Assembly (NCBI RefSeq): GCF_014336955.1
Contig: NZ_QRAI01000004.1
Location: 1-64,000 of the forward strand
DNA from: Saccharophagus sp. K07
GTDB lineage: Bacteria > Pseudomonadota > Gammaproteobacteria > Pseudomonadales > Cellvibrionaceae
Direction of reading: 5' to 3'
Length of the DNA stretch: 64,000 nt
The stretch's first letter is position 1; every line of letters starts with the position of its first letter. The notes below the pieces were generated by a model. It was not told the DNA's origin. It worked only from the letters and a program-made list of their open reading frames with translations, and did not search any database. A program made the position numbers and the translations under genes. Positions 9,090-16,609 of the stretch are shown piece by piece.

Positions 9090-11435
9090 ATGCGATTGAC
9101 CAGGTGGCGACTGATTGTCGAGGAATGCGTTGAACAGGGGGGGGTTGTGTTGCGGAGAGATCGGCTTGGGGGGCCGGATCCGTACCGTTCGATCATTTGT
9201 AGCAGCAAGAGAACATCGGGCTGGCCGGCGCGACGGGCATCGTGTAGTGCCGTGGCCGCCATCGCAGTGGCGTGCCTATGGCTCCTGCCGCAGGGGCTTC
9301 ATGCACAGGATGCGCCGGGTGGCGTGAGCAATGGCCTGAGCGTCTGGTACGAGGCGTCCCACGGCTTTTCGGGCGGCGCCAGCCCGACCTGGGAGTGCCG
9401 TGCGCCGGCGAGCTGTACGCCGGCAGGGGTGGGGCAACTGACGCTACAGTACGACGGTGCGTCCAACGGAAACGTGGAACGCATCCCGGGCGCGATGAAC
9501 TTCAATCCAGCGCTGCACTACAGTGGCCGGGCGTACATGGGGTCGACTTCGAACCTCAACCGCGACCACGTGGTGCCGCGAAATGCCGGTTCCGGTTTTG
9601 GCGTGGGATTCGTCAGCGACATGCTGCTGTCCCTGGTCGCGGTGGGAGCGACTTTCGGGGACTGCGGTTCCGATCGCTGCGATACGGGCATGCGGTGGAA
9701 TGCCACCAATTTCGGCAAGCGGCAGAACGCCACGACCGGCCAGGCGAACTACGCCACTGGAAGCGAGAATGGCCCCACGGCGAACGTCTACGGTTTCTGG
9801 GCCAGCACGGGCTCGGGCCATGCCAACACCCGGAATGGCATGACCGGTTCCGGTACGACCAGGGAGCGGGGCGACGTTACCTACCAGTTGCGCCTCGGGA
9901 GCTTCCCGGGCTACGTCTATTCGGAGAGCAACAACTCGTATACCCCGGGCGTCAGCCGGCTGGCGGAAGGGTTCTACTACTCGCGCCAGGTCACGGCTGC
10001 GGAAGCGCAGCGGATCTCCTCCTATCTGGCCATCAAGTACGGCATCACGCTGGATGCGGATGCTACGCGGCGCAACGCCACCAACTTCCAGTACGTTTCC
10101 AGCAGCGGCTCGGTGGTGTGGGACGGCGACAACGCCGCCTATTCCGGCTTCCACAGCAACGTGATCGGCATTGCCAAGGATGGCGTGCTGGACCAGCGGA
10201 TCTCGCGCAGCGTCAATGGCGGCAACGGGACGACGTTTGCGAACCAGCTCGATATCCTGACCCTGGCGCATGGCGTGCTGGCATCGCCAGGCGCGTTCGT
10301 CTACACGTGGCAGACCAATGCCGCAGGCGACGGGCCCGGCGACGGACCGCAATTACAGGAAGGCCAGTTCCTGATGGTCGGCCGCAATGACGGCGCGGTG
10401 GATGCCAGCACCGCCGCGACGGTTTCCGGCAATGGCACGACCGCAGACGGCCGCTGGCGGCTGCTGAACCGGCGCTGGCGTGCACAGAACACGGGCGGCG
10501 TGGGCGTGGTCAGCCTCCGGTTCCAGTTGCCCGCCGGTGGTGTAACCGCGTTGGGGGGCGATCTGAACCGTGTCGTCCTGCTGGTCGACAACGACAACAA
10601 TCTTGCCAACGGTGGTACGCGCGTGGTGACCACGGGGCGCGCGGTGTCGGGCAACGACATCAGTTTCAATGTCACCCTTGCCGACGGGGAAGTCTTCACC
10701 CTGGCCTACGGCGTGCCCGCGTTGACCAAGACATTCTCGCCCTCGGCCATCGTCACCGGCGGCATTTCGACCCTGACATTCAACCTGACTCACCATGCGC
10801 CGGATCCGGCGACGGGAATCAACTTCACCGATACGCTGCCGACCCAGGTCCGGGTTGCGGCCACGCCCAATATCCGCACCAGTTGCCCCTCGGGCGGCCC
10901 CATGAGCGGCAGCCTTCCGGGCGGCATGGGCGTCACGGCCACGCCCAATACGAATGTGATCCAGGTCGTCGGCGCCAGTATCGATGGCGCGGGTGCAAGC
11001 GCGGTCTCGTGCCAGATCGCGGTGGACGTGACCTCGGACGTCGTCGGTGAGCACCACAATGCCGCGGCGAACATCTCGGGCACCAGCAATCTTGACAATC
11101 TTGTCGGCGACGAGGTGCTCGAAGTCATGCCGGTTCCCCTGGCCGATCTGTCGGTTTCCAAGACCAGCGGTACGGGGGCGGTGCTGGGCGGGGAAGAGAT
11201 CGTGTATACGATCCTGGTCGCCAATGCGGGCCCGTCTGCGGCCGACGGTTCGGTCGTGAAGGATGTTCCGGCATCCGGACTGACCTGCACGCTGGTGACG
11301 TGCGGGAGCGAAACCGGCGGTGCGGCCTGCCCGGCCTCGCCGGACATCAACGACCTGCTTGGCGGCGGCCTGTCCATCCCGATCCTGCCGGCGAACAGTT
11401 CGGTGACGTTCGAAGTCACCTGCACGGTGGATTGA
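9090..11435 (+). CDS. Secreted DUF11-repeat protein, paralogue of the upstream gene
   Basis: The ORF from 9090 gives 781 residues, but its first ~45 are an unusually long basic leader before the signal core (VAAIAVACLWLLPQGLHAQD; likely cleavage after LHA). The true start may therefore be a later GTG/TTG, for example around 9147, just after an eight-G run (9137-9144). The mature N-terminal half (~75-540) has a laminin-G/jelly-roll look seen in outer-membrane or autotransported proteins (GLSVWYEASHGF, ISSYLAIKYGITLD). The C-terminal ~240 residues are two DUF11 repeats, nearly identical in part to the gene at 6591 and with the same ending (TCTVD). It is the last gene before a strong terminator. 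Confidence 0.75.
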   Translation: MRLTRWRLIVEECVEQGGVVLRRDRLGGPDPYRSIICSSKRTSGWPARRASCSAVAAIAVACLWLLPQGLHAQDAPGGVSNGLSVWYEASHGFSGGASPTWECRAPASCTPAGVGQLTLQYDGASNGNVERIPGAMNFNPALHYSGRAYMGSTSNLNRDHVVPRNAGSGFGVGFVSDMLLSLVAVGATFGDCGSDRCDTGMRWNATNFGKRQNATTGQANYATGSENGPTANVYGFWASTGSGHANTRNGMTGSGTTRERGDVTYQLRLGSFPGYVYSESNNSYTPGVSRLAEGFYYSRQVTAAEAQRISSYLAIKYGITLDADATRRNATNFQYVSSSGSVVWDGDNAAYSGFHSNVIGIAKDGVLDQRISRSVNGGNGTTFANQLDILTLAHGVLASPGAFVYTWQTNAAGDGPGDGPQLQEGQFLMVGRNDGAVDASTAATVSGNGTTADGRWRLLNRRWRAQNTGGVGVVSLRFQLPAGGVTALGGDLNRVVLLVDNDNNLANGGTRVVTTGRAVSGNDISFNVTLADGEVFTLAYGVPALTKTFSPSAIVTGGISTLTFNLTHHAPDPATGINFTDTLPTQVRVAATPNIRTSCPSGGPMSGSLPGGMGVTATPNTNVIQVVGASIDGAGASAVSCQIAVDVTSDVVGEHHNAAANISGTSNLDNLVGDEVLEVMPVPLADLSVSKTSGTGAVLGGEEIVYTILVANAGPSAADGSVVKDVPASGLTCTLVTCGSETGGAACPASPDINDLLGGGLSIPILPANSSVTFEVTCTVD
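10818..10978 (+). repeat. Duplicated DUF11 segment, copy B
   Basis: Partner of 7626-7786. A shorter second identical stretch follows in both genes (around 7825-7871 and 11012-11058), covering the segment that encodes QIAVDVTSDVVGEHHN. Confidence 0.85.
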
Positions 11436-11481
11436 CCGGCGAGCGGCAGTCGGGTTCACGGCCAGGTTCCCGGGTTCGCGG

Positions 11482-11511
11482 CCGGGCTCCGGATGGAGCC
11501 CGGTTTTTTTT
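11482..11511 (+). terminator. Rho-independent terminator of the DUF11 gene cluster
   Basis: Nine-base-pair perfect stem CCGGGCTCC/GGAGCCCGG with a GGAT loop, followed by eight T. It lies 47 bases after the stop at 11435. The T run is immediately followed by the IS left end, so the IS used this T-rich tract as its target. Confidence 0.9.
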
Positions 11512-12692
11512 GGTTCTTCTCCCAACTGAGGGGAGAGAGGCGCACGGCCGACCCGGCAGAATTGTTGTTCTCGAAGCAACAAAACGGGGCCGGCCAGTCC
11601 TGGGCGGTGCTGGAACTGGCGCCCGTAGAGGGCGCAGAGCGCCTTTGTTCGGGCTGTGACCAGCCGGTAGCGGCCATCCACGACCAGACCGTTCGTCGGA
11701 TCCGGGACCTGCCGCTGTTCGAATACGCGGTGGAATTGTGGGTACCGCGGCTGCGCCTGGCCTGCCCGCGCTGCGGCCCGAGGCTTGAGCGACTGGACTG
11801 GCTAGACCCCCACGCCCGGGTGACCCGGCGGCTGGCCGAGAGCGTGGCCCGGCTGTGCGCCGGGACATCGGTGCGGCACACCGCCCGGTGGTTCGGGCTG
11901 GACTGGAAGACGGTCAAAGCGATCGACTTCCGGCATCTGGAGCGCTCGCTGGGCCCGCCGAACCTGGACGGCGTGCGGCTGCTGGCGATGGACGAGTTCG
12001 CGATCCAGAAGGGCCACCGGTACGCGACCGTGGTGGTCGACCCCGAGCGCAAGCGGGTGCTGTGGGTGGGGCGCGGGCGTTCGAGAGCGGAAATCAGGCC
12101 GTTTTTTGAGCTGCTGGGCCCGGTGCGCTGCGCCCAGGTCCGCGCCGTGGCGATGGACATGAACTCCGCCTACGACCTGTTCCATGTCGTGGCCAAGTAC
12201 GGCCGGGAGGTGATCGACCGGGTCCGGGTGGACGAGGCAGACCGGCTGCGCGCCGATAAGCCGGCCCGGCGGGTGGTCAAGACATCGCGCTGGCTGCTAC
12301 TTCGTAATCGGGAGAACGTGCCCGACGAGCAGGTGGTGCGGCTGAAAGAGCTGCTGGCGGCCAACAAGGCCTTGTTGACGGTCTACTTGCTGAAAGAAGA
12401 CCTGAAAGGGCTATGGCGCTACCGGCGCGAGGCATGGGCCTGGAAAGCGTGGAAGAGCTGGAAGCGACGAGCCCTGCGCAGCGGCCTGGAGCCGCTGCGC
12501 GTGTTCGTGCGGCGGCTCGAGCCCTACCTGTCGGGGATCCTGGCCCACTGCCGCTGGCCGCTGGGAACCAATCTGGTCGAAGGCATCAACAACAAGATCA
12601 AGGTCATCAAGCGGGTGGCCTACGGCTACCGGGACGACGCCTACTTCTTCCTGAAGATCCGGGCGGCCTTCCCCGGACTTGGGTGAAGAACC
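11512..12692 (+). mobile_element. ISL3-family insertion sequence, 1,181 bp, with mismatched flanks
   Basis: Imperfect terminal inverted repeats are visible: GGTTCTTCTCCCAACT at the left and, reading inward from the right, GGTTCTTCACCCAAGT (18 of the first 23 positions match). A single ISL3-type transposase fills the element. ISL3 elements are known to duplicate 8 bp of target, often A+T-rich. Here the left flank is eight T (11504-11511) and the right flank is TTTTTTAA (12693-12700), so there is no exact duplication. The left side is a terminator in very G+C-rich DNA. The right side is hipA coding sequence in DNA of much lower G+C. The two ends therefore probably come from two separate insertion events. 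Confidence 0.88.
11562..12686 (+). CDS. ISL3-family transposase, probably carrying an internal deletion
   Basis: DDE transposase. The frame is open from an ATG at 11493, but that lies outside the IS in the terminator, so a TTG near 11562 (giving LLFSKQQ...) is a likelier start. Family features: an N-terminal zinc-ribbon-like pair of cysteine motifs (CSGC and CPRC), first catalytic aspartate in LAMDEFAIQKG, and C-terminal EGINNKIKVIKR with the catalytic glutamate, ending FFLKIRAAFPGLG. Around the second aspartate it reads AMDMNSAYDLFHVVAKYG. In the relatives I remember, about 15 residues separate MDMN-AYDL from VYDLFHVV, so an in-frame deletion between two copies of a YDL-coding segment is likely. 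That may leave the enzyme inactive. Confidence 0.85.
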   Translation: MLFSKQQNGAGQSWAVLELAPVEGAERLCSGCDQPVAAIHDQTVRRIRDLPLFEYAVELWVPRLRLACPRCGPRLERLDWLDPHARVTRRLAESVARLCAGTSVRHTARWFGLDWKTVKAIDFRHLERSLGPPNLDGVRLLAMDEFAIQKGHRYATVVVDPERKRVLWVGRGRSRAEIRPFFELLGPVRCAQVRAVAMDMNSAYDLFHVVAKYGREVIDRVRVDEADRLRADKPARRVVKTSRWLLLRNRENVPDEQVVRLKELLAANKALLTVYLLKEDLKGLWRYRREAWAWKAWKSWKRRALRSGLEPLRVFVRRLEPYLSGILAHCRWPLGTNLVEGINNKIKVIKRVAYGYRDDAYFFLKIRAAFPGLG

Positions 12693-12878
12693 TTTTTTAA
12701 GCGGTAATTCCGGCTCGTAAATGGCAACCGCACCAGCTCGCTCCAGATAACTTTTGCCGTAGTTGAACTGGATGCTGCCCTGCTCATCAGCTTCGAGTTT
12801 TCCCGCAACCACGGGCTCGATTGCATCGGGTAGCCATATCCAAACGTAGGCTTCTCTGTCCGTATGCTTAGAAGTCAT
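12693..12878 (-). pseudogene. hipA: hipA N-terminal fragment, cut by the IS
   Basis: About 62 codons remain: MTSKHTDREAYVWIWLP, then GKLEADEQGSIQFNYGKSYL and AIYEPELPLKKG. This is the N-terminal subdomain of HipA-family serine/threonine kinases, the toxin of type II hipBA modules, which phosphorylates targets such as glutamyl-tRNA synthetase. Normal HipA has ~430 residues with the kinase core after this part. The hipA sequence stops at the IS end, and its continuation is not found on the other side of the IS. The ORF continues into the IS as a meaningless extension to 12411. The start overlaps the hipB stop by 11 bases, the usual arrangement. The remaining piece cannot be a kinase. Confidence 0.85.
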
Positions 12879-13206
12879 CGTCTACATCCTTTGTCCTTTT
12901 GCGTATGGATTTGGGCAGCAGTGCGAGTTTGTCTTCGGTGTGGCGAATATGCCGGGTAAGCGTGGTTGCATCGGCATCAAACAGTTTGACGCCGACGATG
13001 GTGGCAACCTCAAAGGTTGCACCTAACTCACACTTGGGATCGCCTTTCTCAATACGTTGCAATAAACCACGGGAGATCCCGGCACGCTCGGCGACCTCCT
13101 GCGCAGTCATTCGGCGCTCTTTTCTTGCAGTGCGGATAAGGTTACCCAGAAGAGCAATTGCCTCCTGGCTATAGCGGGAATAGGTGCGCGTTGAAACTTT
13201 AGGCAT
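12868..13206 (-). CDS. hipB: HipB-like antitoxin, XRE-family DNA-binding protein
   Basis: 112 residues. A helix-turn-helix of the Cro/C1 type spans ~18-75 (RTARKERRMTAQEVAERAGI, then SRGLLQRIEKGD), with a short basic/acidic tail (KRTKDVDDDF). In hipBA systems the antitoxin represses its own operon and binds HipA. Position directly upstream of hipA with an 11-base overlap supports this role. Four copies of a TATATGGATCA-type site in the 140 bases upstream are the probable operators. With hipA destroyed, this gene may persist only as an orphan repressor. Confidence 0.88.
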   Translation of the reverse strand: MPKVSTRTYSRYSQEAIALLGNLIRTARKERRMTAQEVAERAGISRGLLQRIEKGDPKCELGATFEVATIVGVKLFDADATTLTRHIRHTEDKLALLPKSIRKRTKDVDDDF

Positions 13207-13221
13207 GGCGTCGCCTTGACT

Positions 13222-13346
13222 TATATATGGATCATATAGCCATCTTATGGGCTATATATGGATCATTCTAGCAGAATTTAATTTAGTCCTTCGAATATGA
13301 TCCATATGTAGATCATAAAGGCATCTAATGGTTTATATATGGATCA
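13222..13346. promoter_or_regulatory. HipB-type operator cluster (four copies)
   Basis: TATATATGGATCATATA (13222-13238), TATATATGGATCAT (13253-13266), an inverted copy GAATATGATCCATAT (13293-13307) with a further half-site GATCAT (13311-13316), and TATATATGGATCA (13334-13346). The first two sites begin 31 bases apart, about three helical turns. The cluster covers the hipB promoter region, and an AAGGAGG (13346-13352) on the opposite strand abuts the last site. Autoregulation by HipB is the expected role for this family. Confidence 0.75.
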
Positions 13347-13363
13347 AGGAGGCGAATAGATGG

Positions 13364-13426
13364 ATGTGCGAAACGCATTCAACTGAGCGTCTAAAAGACA
13401 TTCAAGCAGCAATAAAAAAGACTTAA
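13364..13426 (+). other. Possible 20-codon ORF or gene remnant
   Basis: Divergent from hipB, a consensus AAGGAGG (13346-13352) precedes two ATGs. The better-spaced one (13360) gives only eight codons. The other (13364) gives MCETHSTERLKDIQAAIKKT and stop. This may be the remains of a divergent gene under the same operators. I assign no function. Confidence 0.25.
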
Positions 13427-14526
13427 CCCCCCCTAAGCGGCGCCACCACAAAGTTATCCCGCCCACTCGCCTTCACCTCATACAAACTCTCATCCGCGCG
13501 CTTCATCAACTCGGCGGCGGATTCGGCGCCGTCGCTGATGGCGGCGCCGATACTGGCAGAGGGGGTGCATTCCTGGCCGTCTTCCAGTGCGACCGGTTTT
13601 TTCAGGGTGGCACGCAGGCGGGTGAGCTGACTGCGCAGGCCTTCTTCCGATTGGATATCCACCAGAACAAGCGTGAATTCATCGCCGCCGAGACGCGCGA
13701 CTGTATCCACCTCGCGCACCGATCGCAGCAGGCGTTGGGCGGTTTCTTTCAGCAGCACGTCGCCGGCTTGGTGGCCCAGGCTATCGTTGATCTGTTTGAA
13801 ATAATCCAGGTCGAGATACACCAGCGCCATATGGGTTTTGTTGCGCCGGCTGTTGCGCAGGGCCTGTTCGAGGCGTTCGAGGAACAGGCGGCGGTTGGCG
13901 ACGCCGGTAAGGTCGTCCTGGAACGCGAGCACTTCCAGGCGGGTGCGATCCTGTTGCAGTTCGGTGACCAGACGATTGAGTGCCGAGGTCATTTCGTTTT
14001 CGATATCCGACTGTTCGCGCACATCGAGATTTTTCTCGCGAATCACCCGGCGGGCAATTTCCGCCAAGTGCTGCAATTGTTTCTGCCGGCTGAGATGTTG
14101 CTGACGCGAGGTCGCGCCATTGTCGCTGGCGCCTTCGAGCATATTGCCCGGCACATAGATACCACCGTCGAGAATCAGATTGATCGCCGCAATGATTTCA
14201 TCCGGTTCAAGATTTTTTTGGATAAAGCCGCTGGCACCACTGCCCAGTGCGCTGAGAATCACCTGCGGGTCGTCGCGACCGGACACTATGGCAATGGGCA
14301 GAGCCGGGTCGCGCTGTTTGAGTTTTAACAGTACATCCAGGCCGTGATCGGCGCCGAGGTTGTAGTCGAGCAACACCAAATCTATGTCGGAGTGCTGCTC
14401 CTGCATCGCCAGGGCTTCTTGACCGGTTGCTGCATGCAGAATGTGCTGAAACTGGTTGTTCGAAGACAACAGCATCTCCAGCCCGTGGCGAAAAAGTCCG
14501 TGGTCGTCGACGAGAAGCACCTTCAT
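13423..14526 (-). CDS. Response regulator with diguanylate cyclase (REC-GGDEF)
   Basis: 367 residues. The receiver domain (1-~120) has the acidic pair VDD (7-8), phospho-acceptor Asp54 in LVLLDYNLG and the conserved Lys in GFIQKN. A linker/coil (~135-200) leads to a GGDEF domain (~205-365) with an intact GGDEF signature (~278-282). Five residues upstream, REVD fits the RxxD inhibitory site for c-di-GMP feedback. It should make c-di-GMP when phosphorylated. It is transcribed away from the two-partner adhesin operon 480 bases off, whose last gene is a hybrid kinase, so it is the natural partner for that kinase. This resembles the c-di-GMP control of CdrA-type adhesins; the pairing is inference. 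Confidence 0.9.
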   Translation of the reverse strand: MKVLLVDDHGLFRHGLEMLLSSNNQFQHILHAATGQEALAMQEQHSDIDLVLLDYNLGADHGLDVLLKLKQRDPALPIAIVSGRDDPQVILSALGSGASGFIQKNLEPDEIIAAINLILDGGIYVPGNMLEGASDNGATSRQQHLSRQKQLQHLAEIARRVIREKNLDVREQSDIENEMTSALNRLVTELQQDRTRLEVLAFQDDLTGVANRRLFLERLEQALRNSRRNKTHMALVYLDLDYFKQINDSLGHQAGDVLLKETAQRLLRSVREVDTVARLGGDEFTLVLVDIQSEEGLRSQLTRLRATLKKPVALEDGQECTPSASIGAAISDGAESAAELMKRADESLYEVKASGRDNFVVAPLRGG

Positions 14527-15006
14527 GTATGGAACAAGCCTGTCATGACTGAATGGCCCTTTTGCATGTGTCCAAGCCTTTTTTTATAAAACCGGCGGAG
14601 GCGTGCCGGTCACCAGCTATTAAAGAATGGTGGAGCAGAGGCCGGTTGGCAACTCTGTTTCGGCCTAGACCATTATTTTGAACGCTGGTTTCGCTGAGCT
14701 AAGCCGCCGAAGATTAGGGGCAAACTCAGGAATAAATCCGGGATAAACCAGGGAAAAGCCAGATACAAGCCAGGAAAGCATTTGGCGCCGACAGATTTTT
14801 GACTTAAGCTGCGACCCGCCTTTGGGAACGGGCTTTTTTGGCGGAAAATCACCGCTATTTTTCCTAATATGCGATACGTTTTGGTGCGTAGAAGTCGTCT
14901 ATAGTTAATAACAAGATTTCCGGGCCACGGTTTTCTCTTCGCTTTGCGTTGCGGCACAGACAGGAGTCGTACGCCTCCCATACACCGATACCCATAACTC
15001 AAACAC
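14527..15006. other. Divergent intergenic region upstream of the adhesin operon
   Basis: About 480 bases without a supported gene, presumably holding both divergent promoters. A terminator-like structure is visible near 14815-14838: CCCGCC, TTTGGGAA, CGGG, then a run of six T. It could attenuate transcription into tpsB. A purine-rich patch near 14713-14760 faintly resembles a c-di-GMP-I riboswitch core but lacks the conserved parts. Confidence 0.4.
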
Positions 15007-16593
15007 ATGCGAAATTGGATAAATGCTGTATCGATAGCCCTGCTGGTGGCCCTGTCGGGTGTCCCGCTGTCGTCGCAAGTCCATGCCCAAAGCGTTAATC
15101 CCGCGGACGATACATTTCGTCTGCGCGTTACTTCTTTCTCTTTGAAAGGAATCGAACACGCCTACCGCCACGGTTTGTCCCCAAAAGAAGTGGAAAAACG
15201 GCTTGCACTGGAGCGAGCGCGTTTTCCGGAAACCATGAGCGTTGACGAGCTGCATCAGGTAGCCGATGCACTCACTCTCTTTTTGCGCAATAGCGGTTAT
15301 GTCTTCCACACGGTTTATCTGCCGCCGCAACGGGTGGATGGCGGCATAGTGGAAATGCGTGTGCAAGAAGGGTTTTTGGGCGGGGTTAACGTTATTAATC
15401 AAACCTCCTGGCCGGACCGCCGCTTCGCGCGCATTTTCCGCAAGCAGGTGGGCAAGGTTCTGTACGGCCCGGACGTGGAAGAAAAGGTCCAGGCGTTGAA
15501 AGCCCAGGGCGGCTATCGCGTATTTGCGTTTTATTCCCGCGGCAAAAAAGCGGGTGAGACCTTCCTAAACCTGCGGGTCGATCCTGAGCTCAAACGCGTA
15601 TTCGCCTTAAAAGCCGACAACCACGGCAGCCCGGCCAGCGGCGAGCATCGTTTGATCGGGCAGTACTCGGAATATCAACTCACCGGCCAGTTCGACCGCC
15701 TGTCGCTTGCAGTGCTTTATGCCGTGGACGACGTGGCTAACACCTATGGCAGCATTGCCTATCAGCGCCCCTTCGGTGGGCTCGATTTCATCTGGGATAT
15801 CAGCGCCAGCAACAACCAGTTTGAAGTGGGCGACCGCTTTGCGGCCCTGGGATTGAAAGGCGATGCCACCACCGTGCGCACGGGTTTTACCTATGTGGCG
15901 CGCCACCATCCCACCGCGCGCAGCACCTTGCGCCTGGGCGTGTACGATAAGCGCAACAACATCGAAACCGACTCCATTACGGTGGCGGATGAGCTGAGCC
16001 AAGTGGTATCGCTGCAGTGGAGCAAGAGTTTGCAGTCGGCCAAACACGGGGCCGTATTCAACAGCCTGTTGGAATACAGCTACGGCGAGTATGAAGTCGA
16101 CGGCCTGCCGGACGGTGACTTCAGCAAACTGGATTTCAGCGTGCTGGTCGCCAAAGGCACAGGTCGCGGTCGCTTGCGCAACGTGTGGCAGCTGAATGCA
16201 CGCGGCCAGTACACGCCGGACATCTTGCCCAGCATTGAGGGGCTTGGTTTGTCCGGGGCCTATGGCGTAAGAGGTTTTGCACCAGGGGTGTTCAGCGCCG
16301 ACAGCGCTGTGTTGGCGGCGTTGGAGTGGCGCCTGCCGAATTTGTTGCAGCGGGCGGACTCCTCCTGGCGCCTGGAGCCGTATCTGTTTGCCGAATACGC
16401 CAACGGCCACAAGGAAAATATTCTCGGCAATAAGCGCGATGCGCAGTTGAGCGGTGCGGGCATTGGTTTGTCGTTCAGCTGGGGCGGAAGGTTCAATGCT
16501 CAGTTGATAGGAGCAAAAGGGCTGGAGGGCAAAATTGACGGTGTTGAGGTCGAAAGCGATGAGCAGGTTCTGTTTGAAATCCGCTGGCAGTAA
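15007..16593 (+). CDS. TpsB two-partner secretion transporter (FhaC/ShlB/HecB family)
   Basis: 528 residues with a signal peptide (MRNWINAVSIALLVALSGVP, cut near VHAQS). POTRA domains follow (~35-190; typical strand FRLRVTSFSLKGIEHAY and VEMRVQEGFLGGVNV), then a 16-strand-type barrel ending in a hydrophobic-aromatic strand (EQVLFEIRWQ). The conserved barrel-lumen motif region RLRNVWQLNARGQYTPD and GLSGAYGVRGF fits the VRGY/F loop of the family. It exports the TpsA partner encoded directly downstream across the outer membrane. The downstream ORF begins within or just after its end, so expression is coupled. Confidence 0.93.
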   Translation: MRNWINAVSIALLVALSGVPLSSQVHAQSVNPADDTFRLRVTSFSLKGIEHAYRHGLSPKEVEKRLALERARFPETMSVDELHQVADALTLFLRNSGYVFHTVYLPPQRVDGGIVEMRVQEGFLGGVNVINQTSWPDRRFARIFRKQVGKVLYGPDVEEKVQALKAQGGYRVFAFYSRGKKAGETFLNLRVDPELKRVFALKADNHGSPASGEHRLIGQYSEYQLTGQFDRLSLAVLYAVDDVANTYGSIAYQRPFGGLDFIWDISASNNQFEVGDRFAALGLKGDATTVRTGFTYVARHHPTARSTLRLGVYDKRNNIETDSITVADELSQVVSLQWSKSLQSAKHGAVFNSLLEYSYGEYEVDGLPDGDFSKLDFSVLVAKGTGRGRLRNVWQLNARGQYTPDILPSIEGLGLSGAYGVRGFAPGVFSADSAVLAALEWRLPNLLQRADSSWRLEPYLFAEYANGHKENILGNKRDAQLSGAGIGLSFSWGGRFNAQLIGAKGLEGKIDGVEVESDEQVLFEIRWQ

Positions 16594-16609
16594 TCCTGCG
16601 TCTGAGCGC

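Noticed and set aside
12411-12692. C-terminal 93 codons of the ORF that begins with hipA
   Set aside because: This part is the reverse strand of the IS transposase; it is not hipA sequence.
14700-14800. c-di-GMP-I riboswitch upstream of the adhesin operon
   Set aside because: A GGGGCAAACT...GGAA patch is suggestive, but the conserved GACGCAAAGCC and the second stem with CGG-CCTA are missing, so it cannot be called.
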